Below, one piece after another: positions 48,334 through 55,423 of a stretch of DNA of 64,000 nt. The notes under the pieces were generated by a model. That model was not told where the DNA came from, searched no databases, and saw only the letters and a program-made list of their open reading frames with translations. The translations under genes were made by a program, and so were the position numbers. The DNA is from CAZYJR01 sp964647905 (GTDB lineage Bacteria > Desulfobacterota > DSM-4660 > Desulfatiglandales > HGW-15), in contig CAZYJR010000006.1 in the NCBI GenBank assembly GCA_964647905.1, positions 1 through 64,000 of the forward strand, in the 5' to 3' direction. Within the stretch, counting starts at the first letter, position 1; every line of letters begins with the position of its first letter.

Positions 48334-49287
48334 TTACTCCAGAAAGCCCTTCGTTCTCAGGTATTCCCGGGCGACATCCGCCGCGCTGAAGCCCTCGACC
48401 GCTATCCTGCCGTTAAGCTCCTGGAGGGTCTCCAGGGTCAACGACTCGAACACGGGATCGAGGATGCCGGCGATCTCCGGGTAGGCCTCCACGATCTCCC
48501 CGCGCACTCTCGGGGCCGGCTGGTAGACCGGCTGAGCGCCCAGCGGGTCTTCCAGGATAACGAGCCCGAAGGCCTTGAGCGAGCCGTCCGTGCCGTAGGC
48601 CATGGCCGCGTTGACCCCGTCGGTCCCCTCGGCGGCGGCCTTTTCCGTCTGCGCCGTATTGCCGCTCGAGACGGTGAGCAACTGATCGCCGGACAAGGTA
48701 AAGCCGTAGACCTCCATGAACCGCGGCAGGGCTACGGGCGAGGTGACGAACTCCTCGGAGCCGATAAGCTTTACATAGCCGCCGTCGTTTACATACCCGG
48801 CGAAGTCCTCAAGTGTGGCCAGTCCGTGCTCCTTCGCCAGGGTCTCGGGTACGGCTATGGCCCAGGTGTTGTTGGCCGGAGCCGGGGAGAGCCAGACGAT
48901 GTTGTTCTCCTTGAGATCGAGCTCCTTGACCCGCTCATAGCCCGCCTCCGCATCATGCCACACATCGGAGCCGGTCTCGTCGAAGAAGAACGCCCCGTTG
49001 CCGGTATACTCCGGGTAGATATCGAGCTCGCCGCTCTCGAGCGCGGACTTGACTATGGGCGTCGTTCCGAACTGGGACCTGTCCACCACTTCGAAACCGT
49101 TGTGCTCGAGCATCAAGATGATCATGTGGGAGAGAAGGGCCCCTTCCGTGTCGATCTTGGAGCCTACCGTGACAGGGCCTTTCCGCGCTTCCGCCTCGGC
49201 GGCGGCTGCCGGAATGACGATGGCCGTTGATGAGACAGCCAGAAGGACCGCCATGAATGCGGTGAGTGACAAGAGCGCCTTTTTCAT
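48334..49287 (-). CDS. Betaine/choline-type substrate-binding protein (OpuBC/OsmF)
   Basis: The protein has 317 residues with a signal peptide (ALLSLTAFMAVLLAVSSTAI near 4-23). The OpuAC-like fold shows as VTVGSKIDTEGALLSHMIIL near 40, YTGNGAFFFDETGSDVWHD near 100 and PAPANNTWAIAVPE near 138, the segments that form the aromatic and polar quaternary-amine cage. GGAGG precedes the start. It delivers an osmolyte to the two permeases downstream. Unlike lipid-anchored OpuBC it lacks a lipobox, so it is probably a free periplasmic protein. Confidence 0.88.
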   Translation of the reverse strand: MKKALLSLTAFMAVLLAVSSTAIVIPAAAAEAEARKGPVTVGSKIDTEGALLSHMIILMLEHNGFEVVDRSQFGTTPIVKSALESGELDIYPEYTGNGAFFFDETGSDVWHDAEAGYERVKELDLKENNIVWLSPAPANNTWAIAVPETLAKEHGLATLEDFAGYVNDGGYVKLIGSEEFVTSPVALPRFMEVYGFTLSGDQLLTVSSGNTAQTEKAAAEGTDGVNAAMAYGTDGSLKAFGLVILEDPLGAQPVYQPAPRVRGEIVEAYPEIAGILDPVFESLTLETLQELNGRIAVEGFSAADVAREYLRTKGFLE

Positions 49288-49397
49288 GAGCTCGCCTCCT
49301 CGAGTGGGGTAAGAGGGGTTTTCAGTGAGGTGGTGATCAGGACGCGCTTTTTCATAGAGAGACTATAGGAGAAACCTCCACGCCGGTCAAGCCGGAG

Positions 49398-49440
49398 GGA
49401 TCGGGTCGCCCCAACCGGCCGGGAAAAGGGAGATATTGGA
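49398..49440. repeat. Dispersed repeat A, copy 4 (partial)
   Basis: GATCGGGTCGCCCCAACCGG, then CCGGGAAAAGG and GATATTG correspond to the first half of repeat A. It lies between the binding-protein promoter and the end of the eRF1-like gene. Confidence 0.45.
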
Positions 49441-49454
49441 AAGTATCGAGGAAC

Positions 49455-50621
49455 TCAGGCCAGGGTGAATCTCAGCAAGGCCCCTACCCCGTGCTCCTTG
49501 AACGTATCGTGCTCCGCGAAGACGTGCTCTATCTCGGAGTTTTGATTCATGGCCTCCTCCACCATCTCGTCGCCCAGGTCCTCCACGGTCTCCATCGGGC
49601 CTCCGCATACCGGGCACGTCTCCAGGTAGGTGGAGAGGATGTGCTCCTTGGGACAGAGGCGGCCTTCCATCTTGAAGCCGCTGTCGATCACCAGGGTGTG
49701 GACCTGGCCGATGGTAAGAGCCTCGATCACGGGCTCCGCCCCCAGGACGGCCATGCCTCCGGGCCCGCTCTTTTCCATGAGCTCGGCTATCAGGGCCTCC
49801 TCCTGCTCGCGCTCCCAGCCTTGGACCGCCTGGAGGGCCTTTTGCCGGAGCTCCTCGTCAGAGTCGTCCGGGGCCGCGTTGAACTCCCCGGCCAGGCGCT
49901 TCTTGAGGTAGCTGTGCAGGTGGTCCCTGAGCCAGTAGCGCACCTTGTGCTCCGGGCCGCCCAGGAGCAGCCGGTCGAAATCCTTTTCCTCGAAGAGGTG
50001 GAAGGTCCTTACGGCCACGTCCTTCAGGTGCCGGTGGATGCGGTCCTCTATGTTTCGCTGGATGTTTTCGTCGCCCATGCCGGCCTGAACCGGGCCCCCG
50101 ATAGTGCGCGACCCGGCCACCTTTACCCGGCCGGGCACGTCGTGCTCCACGAAGACGTCCGGGTCCTCCTCGAACTCCCCGAGGTAGAGGGAGAAGATCC
50201 TGGCCTTACGCGCATCGCAGACCAGGACGCAGTAGCGGTCGAACTCGTCCAGGAGCATGGTGAGGGGCCGGGTGTAGGGGTCCGGCTCCACCACCATCCG
50301 GCTGGGAAGGGCCACGGGAAGGAGATACTCCTGCCACAGGCCGTCCGGGTCGGCGAAAATGGCGGCCAGGCGGATGCGCTCCGGGGAGCGCTTGAGGTTG
50401 TTGCCGACGTGCCGCTCGATCCTCTCGAGGACCTTTTCCACCCTTCTCAAGCGGTCGGCCTCCAGGCGCCCGGAAAGCCCCCGGAGCGTGGTGTGAATCA
50501 TGGAGTTGAGCTCGGATAAGTAGCTGCGGGGCGGCGCCACATTGAGGTAGACGCTCACCACCCGGTTTTCCTCGTTCGTGTAGCGAACCAGCTCTTCCAG
50601 TTCTCCGCGATCGATAAGCAT
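49455..50621 (-). CDS. Bacterial eRF1/Vms1-like protein (baeRF family)
   Basis: The protein has 388 residues and good ribosome site GGAGG. The middle part (RYCVLVCDARKARIFSLYLG near 129-148) and GLGAEPV-type segment with LTIGQVHTLVIDSG near 300 are the eRF1 domain 2/3-like fold of Vms1/baeRF proteins. FHLFEEKDFDRLLLGGPEHK near 206 lies in the same fold. CPVCGG near 335 with an earlier Cys gives a small zinc-type ribbon. Homologues release stalled peptidyl-tRNA in ribosome rescue. The GGQ-like catalytic loop is not evident (a GGPVQAGMGDEN stretch near 175 is the nearest), so activity is unproven. Confidence 0.8.
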   Translation of the reverse strand: MLIDRGELEELVRYTNEENRVVSVYLNVAPPRSYLSELNSMIHTTLRGLSGRLEADRLRRVEKVLERIERHVGNNLKRSPERIRLAAIFADPDGLWQEYLLPVALPSRMVVEPDPYTRPLTMLLDEFDRYCVLVCDARKARIFSLYLGEFEEDPDVFVEHDVPGRVKVAGSRTIGGPVQAGMGDENIQRNIEDRIHRHLKDVAVRTFHLFEEKDFDRLLLGGPEHKVRYWLRDHLHSYLKKRLAGEFNAAPDDSDEELRQKALQAVQGWEREQEEALIAELMEKSGPGGMAVLGAEPVIEALTIGQVHTLVIDSGFKMEGRLCPKEHILSTYLETCPVCGGPMETVEDLGDEMVEEAMNQNSEIEHVFAEHDTFKEHGVGALLRFTLA

Positions 50622-50804
50622 GCTGCTCCACCTCCGAATAATCCTCCCGGCCTCCGGTCCGCGAGGATGAAGCCGCCGAGTATGCGCTCGAACAAGTGCG
50701 CCCTCCGGGCTCGTCCGAACCGCGCGGCCTTGACTGGGCCGGAGGATCCTGTAGAATCGGGCCTCGACTTACAAGGACCTTACGAAAAATATAAGGAGGG
50801 ATTT

Positions 50805-51008
50805 ATGGAGTGCAACCAGGAGAAAAACCTGGAGAAATGCAACTGCACCTATGAGCCGTGCAGCCGCAAGGGAAACTGCTGCGAGTGCATCTCGTACCAC
50901 CTGAAGATGCGCCAGCTACCGGCCTGCTGCTTCCCGGGGAAGGCCGAGAAGACCTACGACCGGTCCTTCGAGCACTTCGTCCGTCTGGTGCAGGCCGGCC
51001 AGGCCTAG
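50805..51008 (+). CDS. Small Cys-rich protein, DUF6485 type
   Basis: The protein has 67 residues; ATG 50805 follows AAGGAGGG. It has nine Cys in CNCTYEPCSRKGNCCECISY and CCFPG, a pattern that suggests one or two metal clusters. I associate it with the DUF6485 family of anaerobes, whose role is unknown. It is convergent with the EamA gene, and the two stop codons overlap (51005-51008). It faces away from the eRF1-like gene. Confidence 0.75.
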   Translation: MECNQEKNLEKCNCTYEPCSRKGNCCECISYHLKMRQLPACCFPGKAEKTYDRSFEHFVRLVQAGQA

Positions 51009-51892
51009 TGTTTCTTGTTTACCACCACAAGGCCGATGCTCACCAGCACAAGGGCGGCGATCAGGCCGGGCCTGATCATCTCTCCGAGGAGCACGGCCCC
51101 GCTGATAAGGACGCCCAAGACCGGGGTCATGAAGGTGAAGCTGTGGAGCAGGCTCACTCGGTAGCGGTGTATCAGCTCGAACCAGACCAGGTAGCTGAGG
51201 AAGGCCACTATTACGCACTGGTAAAAGACCGCGCCTATCGTGGCAGCTGAAAGGCCCTTCACGGGGGCCGGTTCGAGAAAGGCGCTAAGAGCAAAGAGCA
51301 TGGGCGCCGAGAAGAGCACCTGATAGAAAAGGGTCTGGAGAGGAACGGTTCGGTGGGCCAGGTACCTCTTTATGTATACCGTGGTGGTGCCCCAAAAGAA
51401 CCCGGCGGCAAGGGCCATCAAGTCGCCGGGAAGGGCCGCCAGGGAGAGCGTTCCGATGTCGCGCACGAACAGGGAGACCACTCCTGCAAAGGCCAGCACC
51501 AGCCCTACCGCTTTCCAAGAGTTGAGCCGGTCCCCGTGGAGGAAGAAATGGGCCTCCAGGGCCACGAAAAAAGGCGCCGTGTGGAGGAGGATGTAGGTGC
51601 GGGAGGCCAGGGTGTACTGGAGCCCCACATAGATGAACCCGAACTCCGCCCCGAAGAGGAAGCCGGTCATGGCCCCGTGGAGCATTACGGCCCTCGACGG
51701 GAATAGCGGGATTCCCTTGAGCCTGAGCCATACCAGGAGGCACATGCTGGCCACCAAGGAGCGAAGGCCCGCCATGAACAGGGGGGTCATCTCGGGCGAG
51801 GCGATCTTGATGGCCGCCATGTTCGCCCCCCAGACGGTGGCGAGGCAGACCATGACGGCCACCGGCTTCCAGGGCAGCTCGGTTTGGTACAT
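51005..51892 (-). CDS. EamA/DMT-family transporter
   Basis: The protein has 295 residues with ten hydrophobic segments in two EamA repeats (VWGANMAAIKIASPEMTPLF near 21-40; FFWGTTTVYIKRYLAHRTVP near 165-184). Such drug/metabolite transporters export small molecules such as amino acids or nucleosides across the inner membrane. It stands alone; a large hairpin (51910-51970) lies just upstream of its start. The substrate is not readable. Confidence 0.87.
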   Translation of the reverse strand: MYQTELPWKPVAVMVCLATVWGANMAAIKIASPEMTPLFMAGLRSLVASMCLLVWLRLKGIPLFPSRAVMLHGAMTGFLFGAEFGFIYVGLQYTLASRTYILLHTAPFFVALEAHFFLHGDRLNSWKAVGLVLAFAGVVSLFVRDIGTLSLAALPGDLMALAAGFFWGTTTVYIKRYLAHRTVPLQTLFYQVLFSAPMLFALSAFLEPAPVKGLSAATIGAVFYQCVIVAFLSYLVWFELIHRYRVSLLHSFTFMTPVLGVLISGAVLLGEMIRPGLIAALVLVSIGLVVVNKKH

Positions 51893-51909
51893 TCAGCCCC
51901 CAAGAAGAA

Positions 51910-51970
51910 GGGGTCGTGTCTTAATTATTAATTATTCGCCTCGAATAATTAATAATCAAGACACGACCCC
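51910..51970. repeat. Large near-perfect hairpin (29-base arms, 3-base loop)
   Basis: Arms 51910-51938 and 51942-51970 match at 28 of 29 positions with the loop CCT. The outer part is GC-rich (GGGGTCGTGTC) and the inner part is an AT-rich stretch. It sits 12 bases after the tRNA and upstream of the EamA gene. It resembles a REP/MITE-like palindrome. A related half element is at 52665-52690. Confidence 0.75.
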
Positions 51971-51982
51971 GGATTTGCTGCA

Positions 51983-52059
51983 TGGTCGGGACGAGAGGAT
52001 TTGAACCTCCGACCCCCGCGTCCCGAACGCGGTGCTCTACCAGACTGAGCCACGTCCCG
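51983..52059 (-). tRNA. tRNA-Pro (anticodon CGG)
   Basis: The cloverleaf is clear on the minus strand: acceptor CGGGACG paired with CGTCCCG, D arm GCTC/GAGC, anticodon stem CCGCG/CGCGG with loop TTCGGGA (anticodon CGG), T arm with GGTTCAAATCC, discriminator A and an encoded CCA (51983-51985). It reads the proline codon CCG. Confidence 0.95.
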
Positions 52060-52134
52060 ACTCCTTTTCCTATAACGCATACGCCTGCGCTACGCAACCC
52101 CTTTTCCGGCCCGGGAGCCGCCTCGTGGCACGGG

Positions 52135-52398
52135 CTAGTGCACACGCTTTCTGTGACCGAGTCGTATGATACGGACAGTAACGGTGTCTTCGCTGATATC
52201 GCAAATAACTCGGTAAGGCCCTATTCGGTATTTCCAGAAGCCGGATAGATTCTTGCGCAAGGGATCTCCGAAACGGCGGGGGTCTTCATCCGTTGAGGTG
52301 CGCTCTCTCAGATATCGAAGTATGCTTGCTTGAGCCTGTTGATCCAGCTTGCGCAGTTCCTTTCTGGCCCGTTCATCGAATTCAACCTTCCAAGTCAC
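52135..52398 (-). CDS. RelE/ParE-family toxin
   Basis: A GTG start at 52398, with GGAGCAAGGA just before it, gives VTWKVEFDERARKELRKLDQ and 87 residues. The RelE fold shows as LRKNLSGFWKYRIGPYRVIC near 44-63 with the basic and aromatic residues that contact mRNA in the ribosome, and IIRLGHRKRVH at the end. It overlaps the antitoxin gene by 17 bases, the usual order. Both genes look intact. Confidence 0.85.
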   Translation of the reverse strand: MTWKVEFDERARKELRKLDQQAQASILRYLRERTSTDEDPRRFGDPLRKNLSGFWKYRIGPYRVICDISEDTVTVRIIRLGHRKRVH

Positions 52399-52597
52399 AT
52401 CCTTGCTCCAGCTCGTCCAGCGACCAGGTTCTTTCCGAAGGGTTTTCAATCCGATGGACTGCTAGATAGTAATCCTCCAAATCTTCCAGATGTTCCACAA
52501 TCGCTTCCCGAGCATAGAATGACTTGGTTCTCCCGGTCTTTGCGGCCAGGGCTTCAAGCCTTTTTTCGATTTCTTCCGGAAGTCTGACGGCCAGCAT
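52382..52597 (-). CDS. RelB-type ribbon-helix-helix antitoxin
   Basis: The protein has 71 residues. MLAVRLPEEIEKRLEALAAK with TGRTKSFYAREAIVEHLED is a ribbon-helix-helix DNA-binding domain, and the acidic C-terminus (SLDELEQGCDLEG) would bind the RelE toxin. AGGAGA precedes the ATG. It should repress its own operon together with the toxin. Confidence 0.85.
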   Translation of the reverse strand: MLAVRLPEEIEKRLEALAAKTGRTKSFYAREAIVEHLEDLEDYYLAVHRIENPSERTWSLDELEQGCDLEG

Positions 52598-52679
52598 ATT
52601 CCAGTCTCCTGTTATACAACTAAAGCAATACTCAACAGAAAGTCAAGCGGGGTCCCTCAGCAACAGTTAATAATTAAGA

Positions 52680-52705
52680 CCCGACCCTGAGGCGTTAGGG
52701 TCGGG
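52680..52705 (-). terminator. Terminator-like hairpin at the end of the diadenylate cyclase gene
   Basis: A perfect 9-bp stem CCCGACCCT / AGGGTCGGG with an 8-base loop overlaps the stop codon of the cyclase gene. On the minus strand it is followed by TCTTAATTATTAA, a fair U-rich tail. The tail resembles the AT part of the hairpin at 51910. Confidence 0.5.
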
Positions 52706-53690
52706 CGCTGGCGCCGCGTTCGATCTCGCTCAAGATGCGGCCGCTCCTGAAGATGGTGACCTTGCCGGTCGACTCGGAGATCACCAGGGCCAGGGACTCG
52801 GTGGACTGGGTGATGGCGGCTGCTGCCGCGTGGCGGGCCCCGAGGCCCTGGGGGAGCGGATCGCCCTGGTAGACCACGTTGAGGTAGCGGCCGGCCGAGA
52901 GCACCACCCCGTCGTGCCGGATCACGAAGGCCCCGTCTATGGAGGAGAACTCCTTGATGCTCTCCTGGACCTCGATGCTGTGGATGCTCAGGTTCTCCTC
53001 GGGGTGTCCGGCAAAGGGGTTGAACACGAGCTGGTAGGAGTACTCCAGGACCTTCTCGTGGTCCCCCAGGACGAATATGGAGCCCACCGGCTTCCCCTCC
53101 CTGCCCTCGTTCGCCAGCTCCAGGACGAAGTCGAGCAGGGTCTCGAAGACCTCGGGCAGAATCCCGGGCGGGAATGCGATGGGCTCGCCCCCGCCGAAGA
53201 GCTCGGACTCCTGGGCGGTCTCCACCAGCATTATGGTGTCCATGTAGCCCTGCTCGGGCACGCCGCCCACGCACACGATCACGTCGTCGTTCTTGAGGAT
53301 GCCCTTGGAGATGGCGGCCAGGAAGCCTATCTTCATGTAGCCCACGCGGGTGAGCTTGACATCCGGTATGAGCACCGAGGTTATGGAATGCTCGGCCGCC
53401 TTTTCCACGCACTCCTTGCGCTTGGTGAGGACGATCAGGCGGATGTCCTCCTGGAGCTTTGAAAACGGGGTCAGGTCCCTGGTGCTGTCCATGTAGAAGA
53501 GGAGCGCGTCGGCCTCTATCTTCTTGGCCATGTGGATGGCCTGGCGTATGACCAGGTTGGTCCACTTGGCCGGATCCACTCTTTCGCTCTTGGCCGCCTC
53601 GGGCGCCTTGGCCTGCCGGTTGGCCGATTGCTCCTTCTTGCCGCCCTTTGCCTCTTTGGCCTTGACCTTCTTATTCTCTTGTCCGCTCAT
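52695..53690 (-). CDS. DacZ-like diadenylate cyclase (DAC domain)
   Basis: The protein has 331 residues: a Lys/Ala-rich low-complexity N-terminus (1-38), an alpha/beta domain resembling pyruvate-kinase C-domains (40-185), and a C-terminal DAC domain. DAC motifs are IDGAFVIRHDGVVLSAGRYL near 250-269 (the DGA motif) and GLGARHAAAAAITQSTESLA near 284-303, where the usual RHR is RHA. It should make c-di-AMP, but the changed third residue could lower activity. The domain order matches archaeal DacZ rather than DisA. It overlaps pyrE upstream by ATGA (53687-53690). Confidence 0.85.
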   Translation of the reverse strand: MSGQENKKVKAKEAKGGKKEQSANRQAKAPEAAKSERVDPAKWTNLVIRQAIHMAKKIEADALLFYMDSTRDLTPFSKLQEDIRLIVLTKRKECVEKAAEHSITSVLIPDVKLTRVGYMKIGFLAAISKGILKNDDVIVCVGGVPEQGYMDTIMLVETAQESELFGGGEPIAFPPGILPEVFETLLDFVLELANEGREGKPVGSIFVLGDHEKVLEYSYQLVFNPFAGHPEENLSIHSIEVQESIKEFSSIDGAFVIRHDGVVLSAGRYLNVVYQGDPLPQGLGARHAAAAAITQSTESLALVISESTGKVTIFRSGRILSEIERGASARP

Positions 53691-54445
53691 GAGACCCCGT
53701 ATACCTCCAGGTAGGAGTCGAAGCGCGCCTTGGTCTCCCGGTCCAGGGGGCGCTTCTCCCCGCCGATCAGGACCGGTATGCCTTGCTCGTAAATATACTC
53801 CACTATATCACGGATGCCGGCCACGCAGAAGACCGGGACTCCGGTCCTGGCCGAGAAGGACCCGATGGCGTCCTCTTCCCCCGCCCGCTCGAGGGGCCTT
53901 CCCTGATCGTCGTAGACCGCGGTCGTCTGCTCCCGGTCCACACCGATCCCCACGCCGGTCCAGCGGATCTCCATGCCCCGGACCTCCGCCTCGGCCCGCA
54001 CGCGCTCCATGAGCTCCACCTTGGTACCCATGGAGGTGGCAACGTCATCCACCATGAAGAGCCTGCAGCCGTGGAAAAGGGTCCTGTTCACCAGGACGCT
54101 CCGCCCCAGGCTCCCTTCACCGTGGGTCTTGGCCTCTTTCCTGTCGTAGTCGAAAAGGAGGTCCACGCCGTGGCCGCGGTAGAGGGCGACTGCGGTCGAC
54201 AGGGCTATGGCGCTACCCTTGTAGGAAGGGCCGATGATGATGTCCGTGGACCCTGCGAGCCCCTTTTCCACCATCATGTCGGCGAAGTAGCCGCCGAGAT
54301 CCATGGCCAGCCGCCCGGTCCTGAACATGCCCATGTTGACGAAGTAGGGGGTGGGCCTGCCGTCCTTCAGCCTGAGCCCTTGGTCGAAGAAAAGGGCCCC
54401 GGACTCGGCCAGCGTCTTGGATAGTCGTTGCTTGTAGGGTTCCAT
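53687..54445 (-). CDS. pyrE: Orotate phosphoribosyltransferase-like protein
   Basis: The start at ATG 54445 gives MEPYKQRLSKTLAESGALFF and 252 residues; the longer frame has no good start. The PRPP-binding motif MVDDVATSMGTKVELM near 130-145 and GPSYKGSAIALSTAVALYRG near 71-90 identify the PRTase fold, with KEAKTHGEGSLG carrying the mobile loop Lys/His. It links orotate to PRPP in UMP synthesis. It is about 30-40 residues longer than most PyrE, with an extra C-terminal segment. It is coupled by ATGA to the cyclase gene, which hints at a link between nucleotide supply and c-di-AMP. Confidence 0.83.
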   Translation of the reverse strand: MEPYKQRLSKTLAESGALFFDQGLRLKDGRPTPYFVNMGMFRTGRLAMDLGGYFADMMVEKGLAGSTDIIIGPSYKGSAIALSTAVALYRGHGVDLLFDYDRKEAKTHGEGSLGRSVLVNRTLFHGCRLFMVDDVATSMGTKVELMERVRAEAEVRGMEIRWTGVGIGVDREQTTAVYDDQGRPLERAGEEDAIGSFSARTGVPVFCVAGIRDIVEYIYEQGIPVLIGGEKRPLDRETKARFDSYLEVYGVS

Positions 54446-54525
54446 CAAAGGCCCCGAATGCGTCCACAAAACCATGCTACTACCAGAGCAAGGGCCGGGT
54501 GTCAAACAACGGCCATGGCGGGAGC

Positions 54526-55056
54526 TCAGCGCGGCGGTTGAAAGGTCTCCAGGGCCGGGGGGATGAGGCGGCGGATGACGGACTCCTTTTCAAAGGCGCT
54601 CACCGAGGCGAACTCCTCGTAGTCCGGGTGGCAGGGGCTGAGCGCCGGGACCCCGGCCTGGATGCCCGGGGCTATGGCCTCGAACTCGGTCACCAGCTCC
54701 ACCAGGCTCCGGCCCTCCCCCGGGTAATGCTCGAGCCATCCCAGGCGCTTCATCACCTCGAAGCGGAGCCGGTCCAGGACCAGGAGGTAGCGGTCCATTA
54801 CGGCCAGCTTCCCGCCGGGCGAAAGCTCCCGAACCTCCAACCCGGACCCCATATTGAGCAGGTTGGTGATCAGGTCGTGGAGGTAAAACGAGGCGTCCTC
54901 CTTGCCCCGGGCCAGAAAGATGAGCGTCGAGTCAGAGAGGTCCGAGGCCCTGGTGAAGGGGTCGAACTCCTCCTCGAAGCGGCCCCGCCAGTTGCGGAAG
55001 GCCCGTTTCGCGGCCGACCTGAGCCTCGCGTGATCCAGATCCACCACATCGGCCAT
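54526..55056 (-). CDS. Hypothetical protein
   Basis: The protein has 176 residues with ribosome site AGGAG ahead of ATG 55056. It is mostly helical and acidic, without signal peptide or membrane segment. Recognisable stretches are FLARGKEDASFYLHDLITNL near 47-66 and FEVMKRLGWLEHYPGEGRSL near 98-117. I know no family. It is 10 bases after the small zinc-ribbon gene, so the two are probably cotranscribed. Confidence 0.65.
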   Translation of the reverse strand: MADVVDLDHARLRSAAKRAFRNWRGRFEEEFDPFTRASDLSDSTLIFLARGKEDASFYLHDLITNLLNMGSGLEVRELSPGGKLAVMDRYLLVLDRLRFEVMKRLGWLEHYPGEGRSLVELVTEFEAIAPGIQAGVPALSPCHPDYEEFASVSAFEKESVIRRLIPPALETFQPPR

Positions 55057-55066
55057 TGAAAAACTC

Positions 55067-55423
55067 CTAAAGGGGATGGCCGCATCTCTCGCAAAACCGG
55101 GCCTTGAGCTGCTTGAACCCGCACTGCGAGCACATTGTGAAGCGCTCCAGGGGCTGGATCCGAGGTGGATTCCGGCGTATAGCGTCTTCTCCGGCCACCC
55201 CGTCCTCCTGTATGGCAACCCTGCCCCCGGCCTGCTGGACCGCTTCGGCGTACCGTCGCGCGTAGCCCAGATTCATGCTCCGCTTCATGACGAATGGTAG
55301 CTCGGATGAGAGCATCCTGTCCAGGACCTCGGGGGCCGCGCCCAAGGCCTTCATGCGGCCGCGGAACACGTGCTCCGGCTCAAGCAGCCCCAACAGCACA
55401 ACCCGGTAGGTCTTAGGAGGCAT
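55067..55423 (-). CDS. Hypothetical protein with C-terminal zinc ribbon
   Basis: The start at ATG 55423, after GGGGAG, gives MPPKTYRVVLLGLLEPEHVF and 118 residues. The first 80 residues resemble the small L7/L12-C-terminal-like fold (YRVVLLG, RYAEAVQQAGGRVAI). The end has CSQCGFKQLKARFCERCGHP, a C-x2-C-x10-C-x2-C zinc ribbon. It overlaps the end of the broken pump gene by 11 bases. The function is not known. Confidence 0.65.
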   Translation of the reverse strand: MPPKTYRVVLLGLLEPEHVFRGRMKALGAAPEVLDRMLSSELPFVMKRSMNLGYARRYAEAVQQAGGRVAIQEDGVAGEDAIRRNPPRIQPLERFTMCSQCGFKQLKARFCERCGHPL

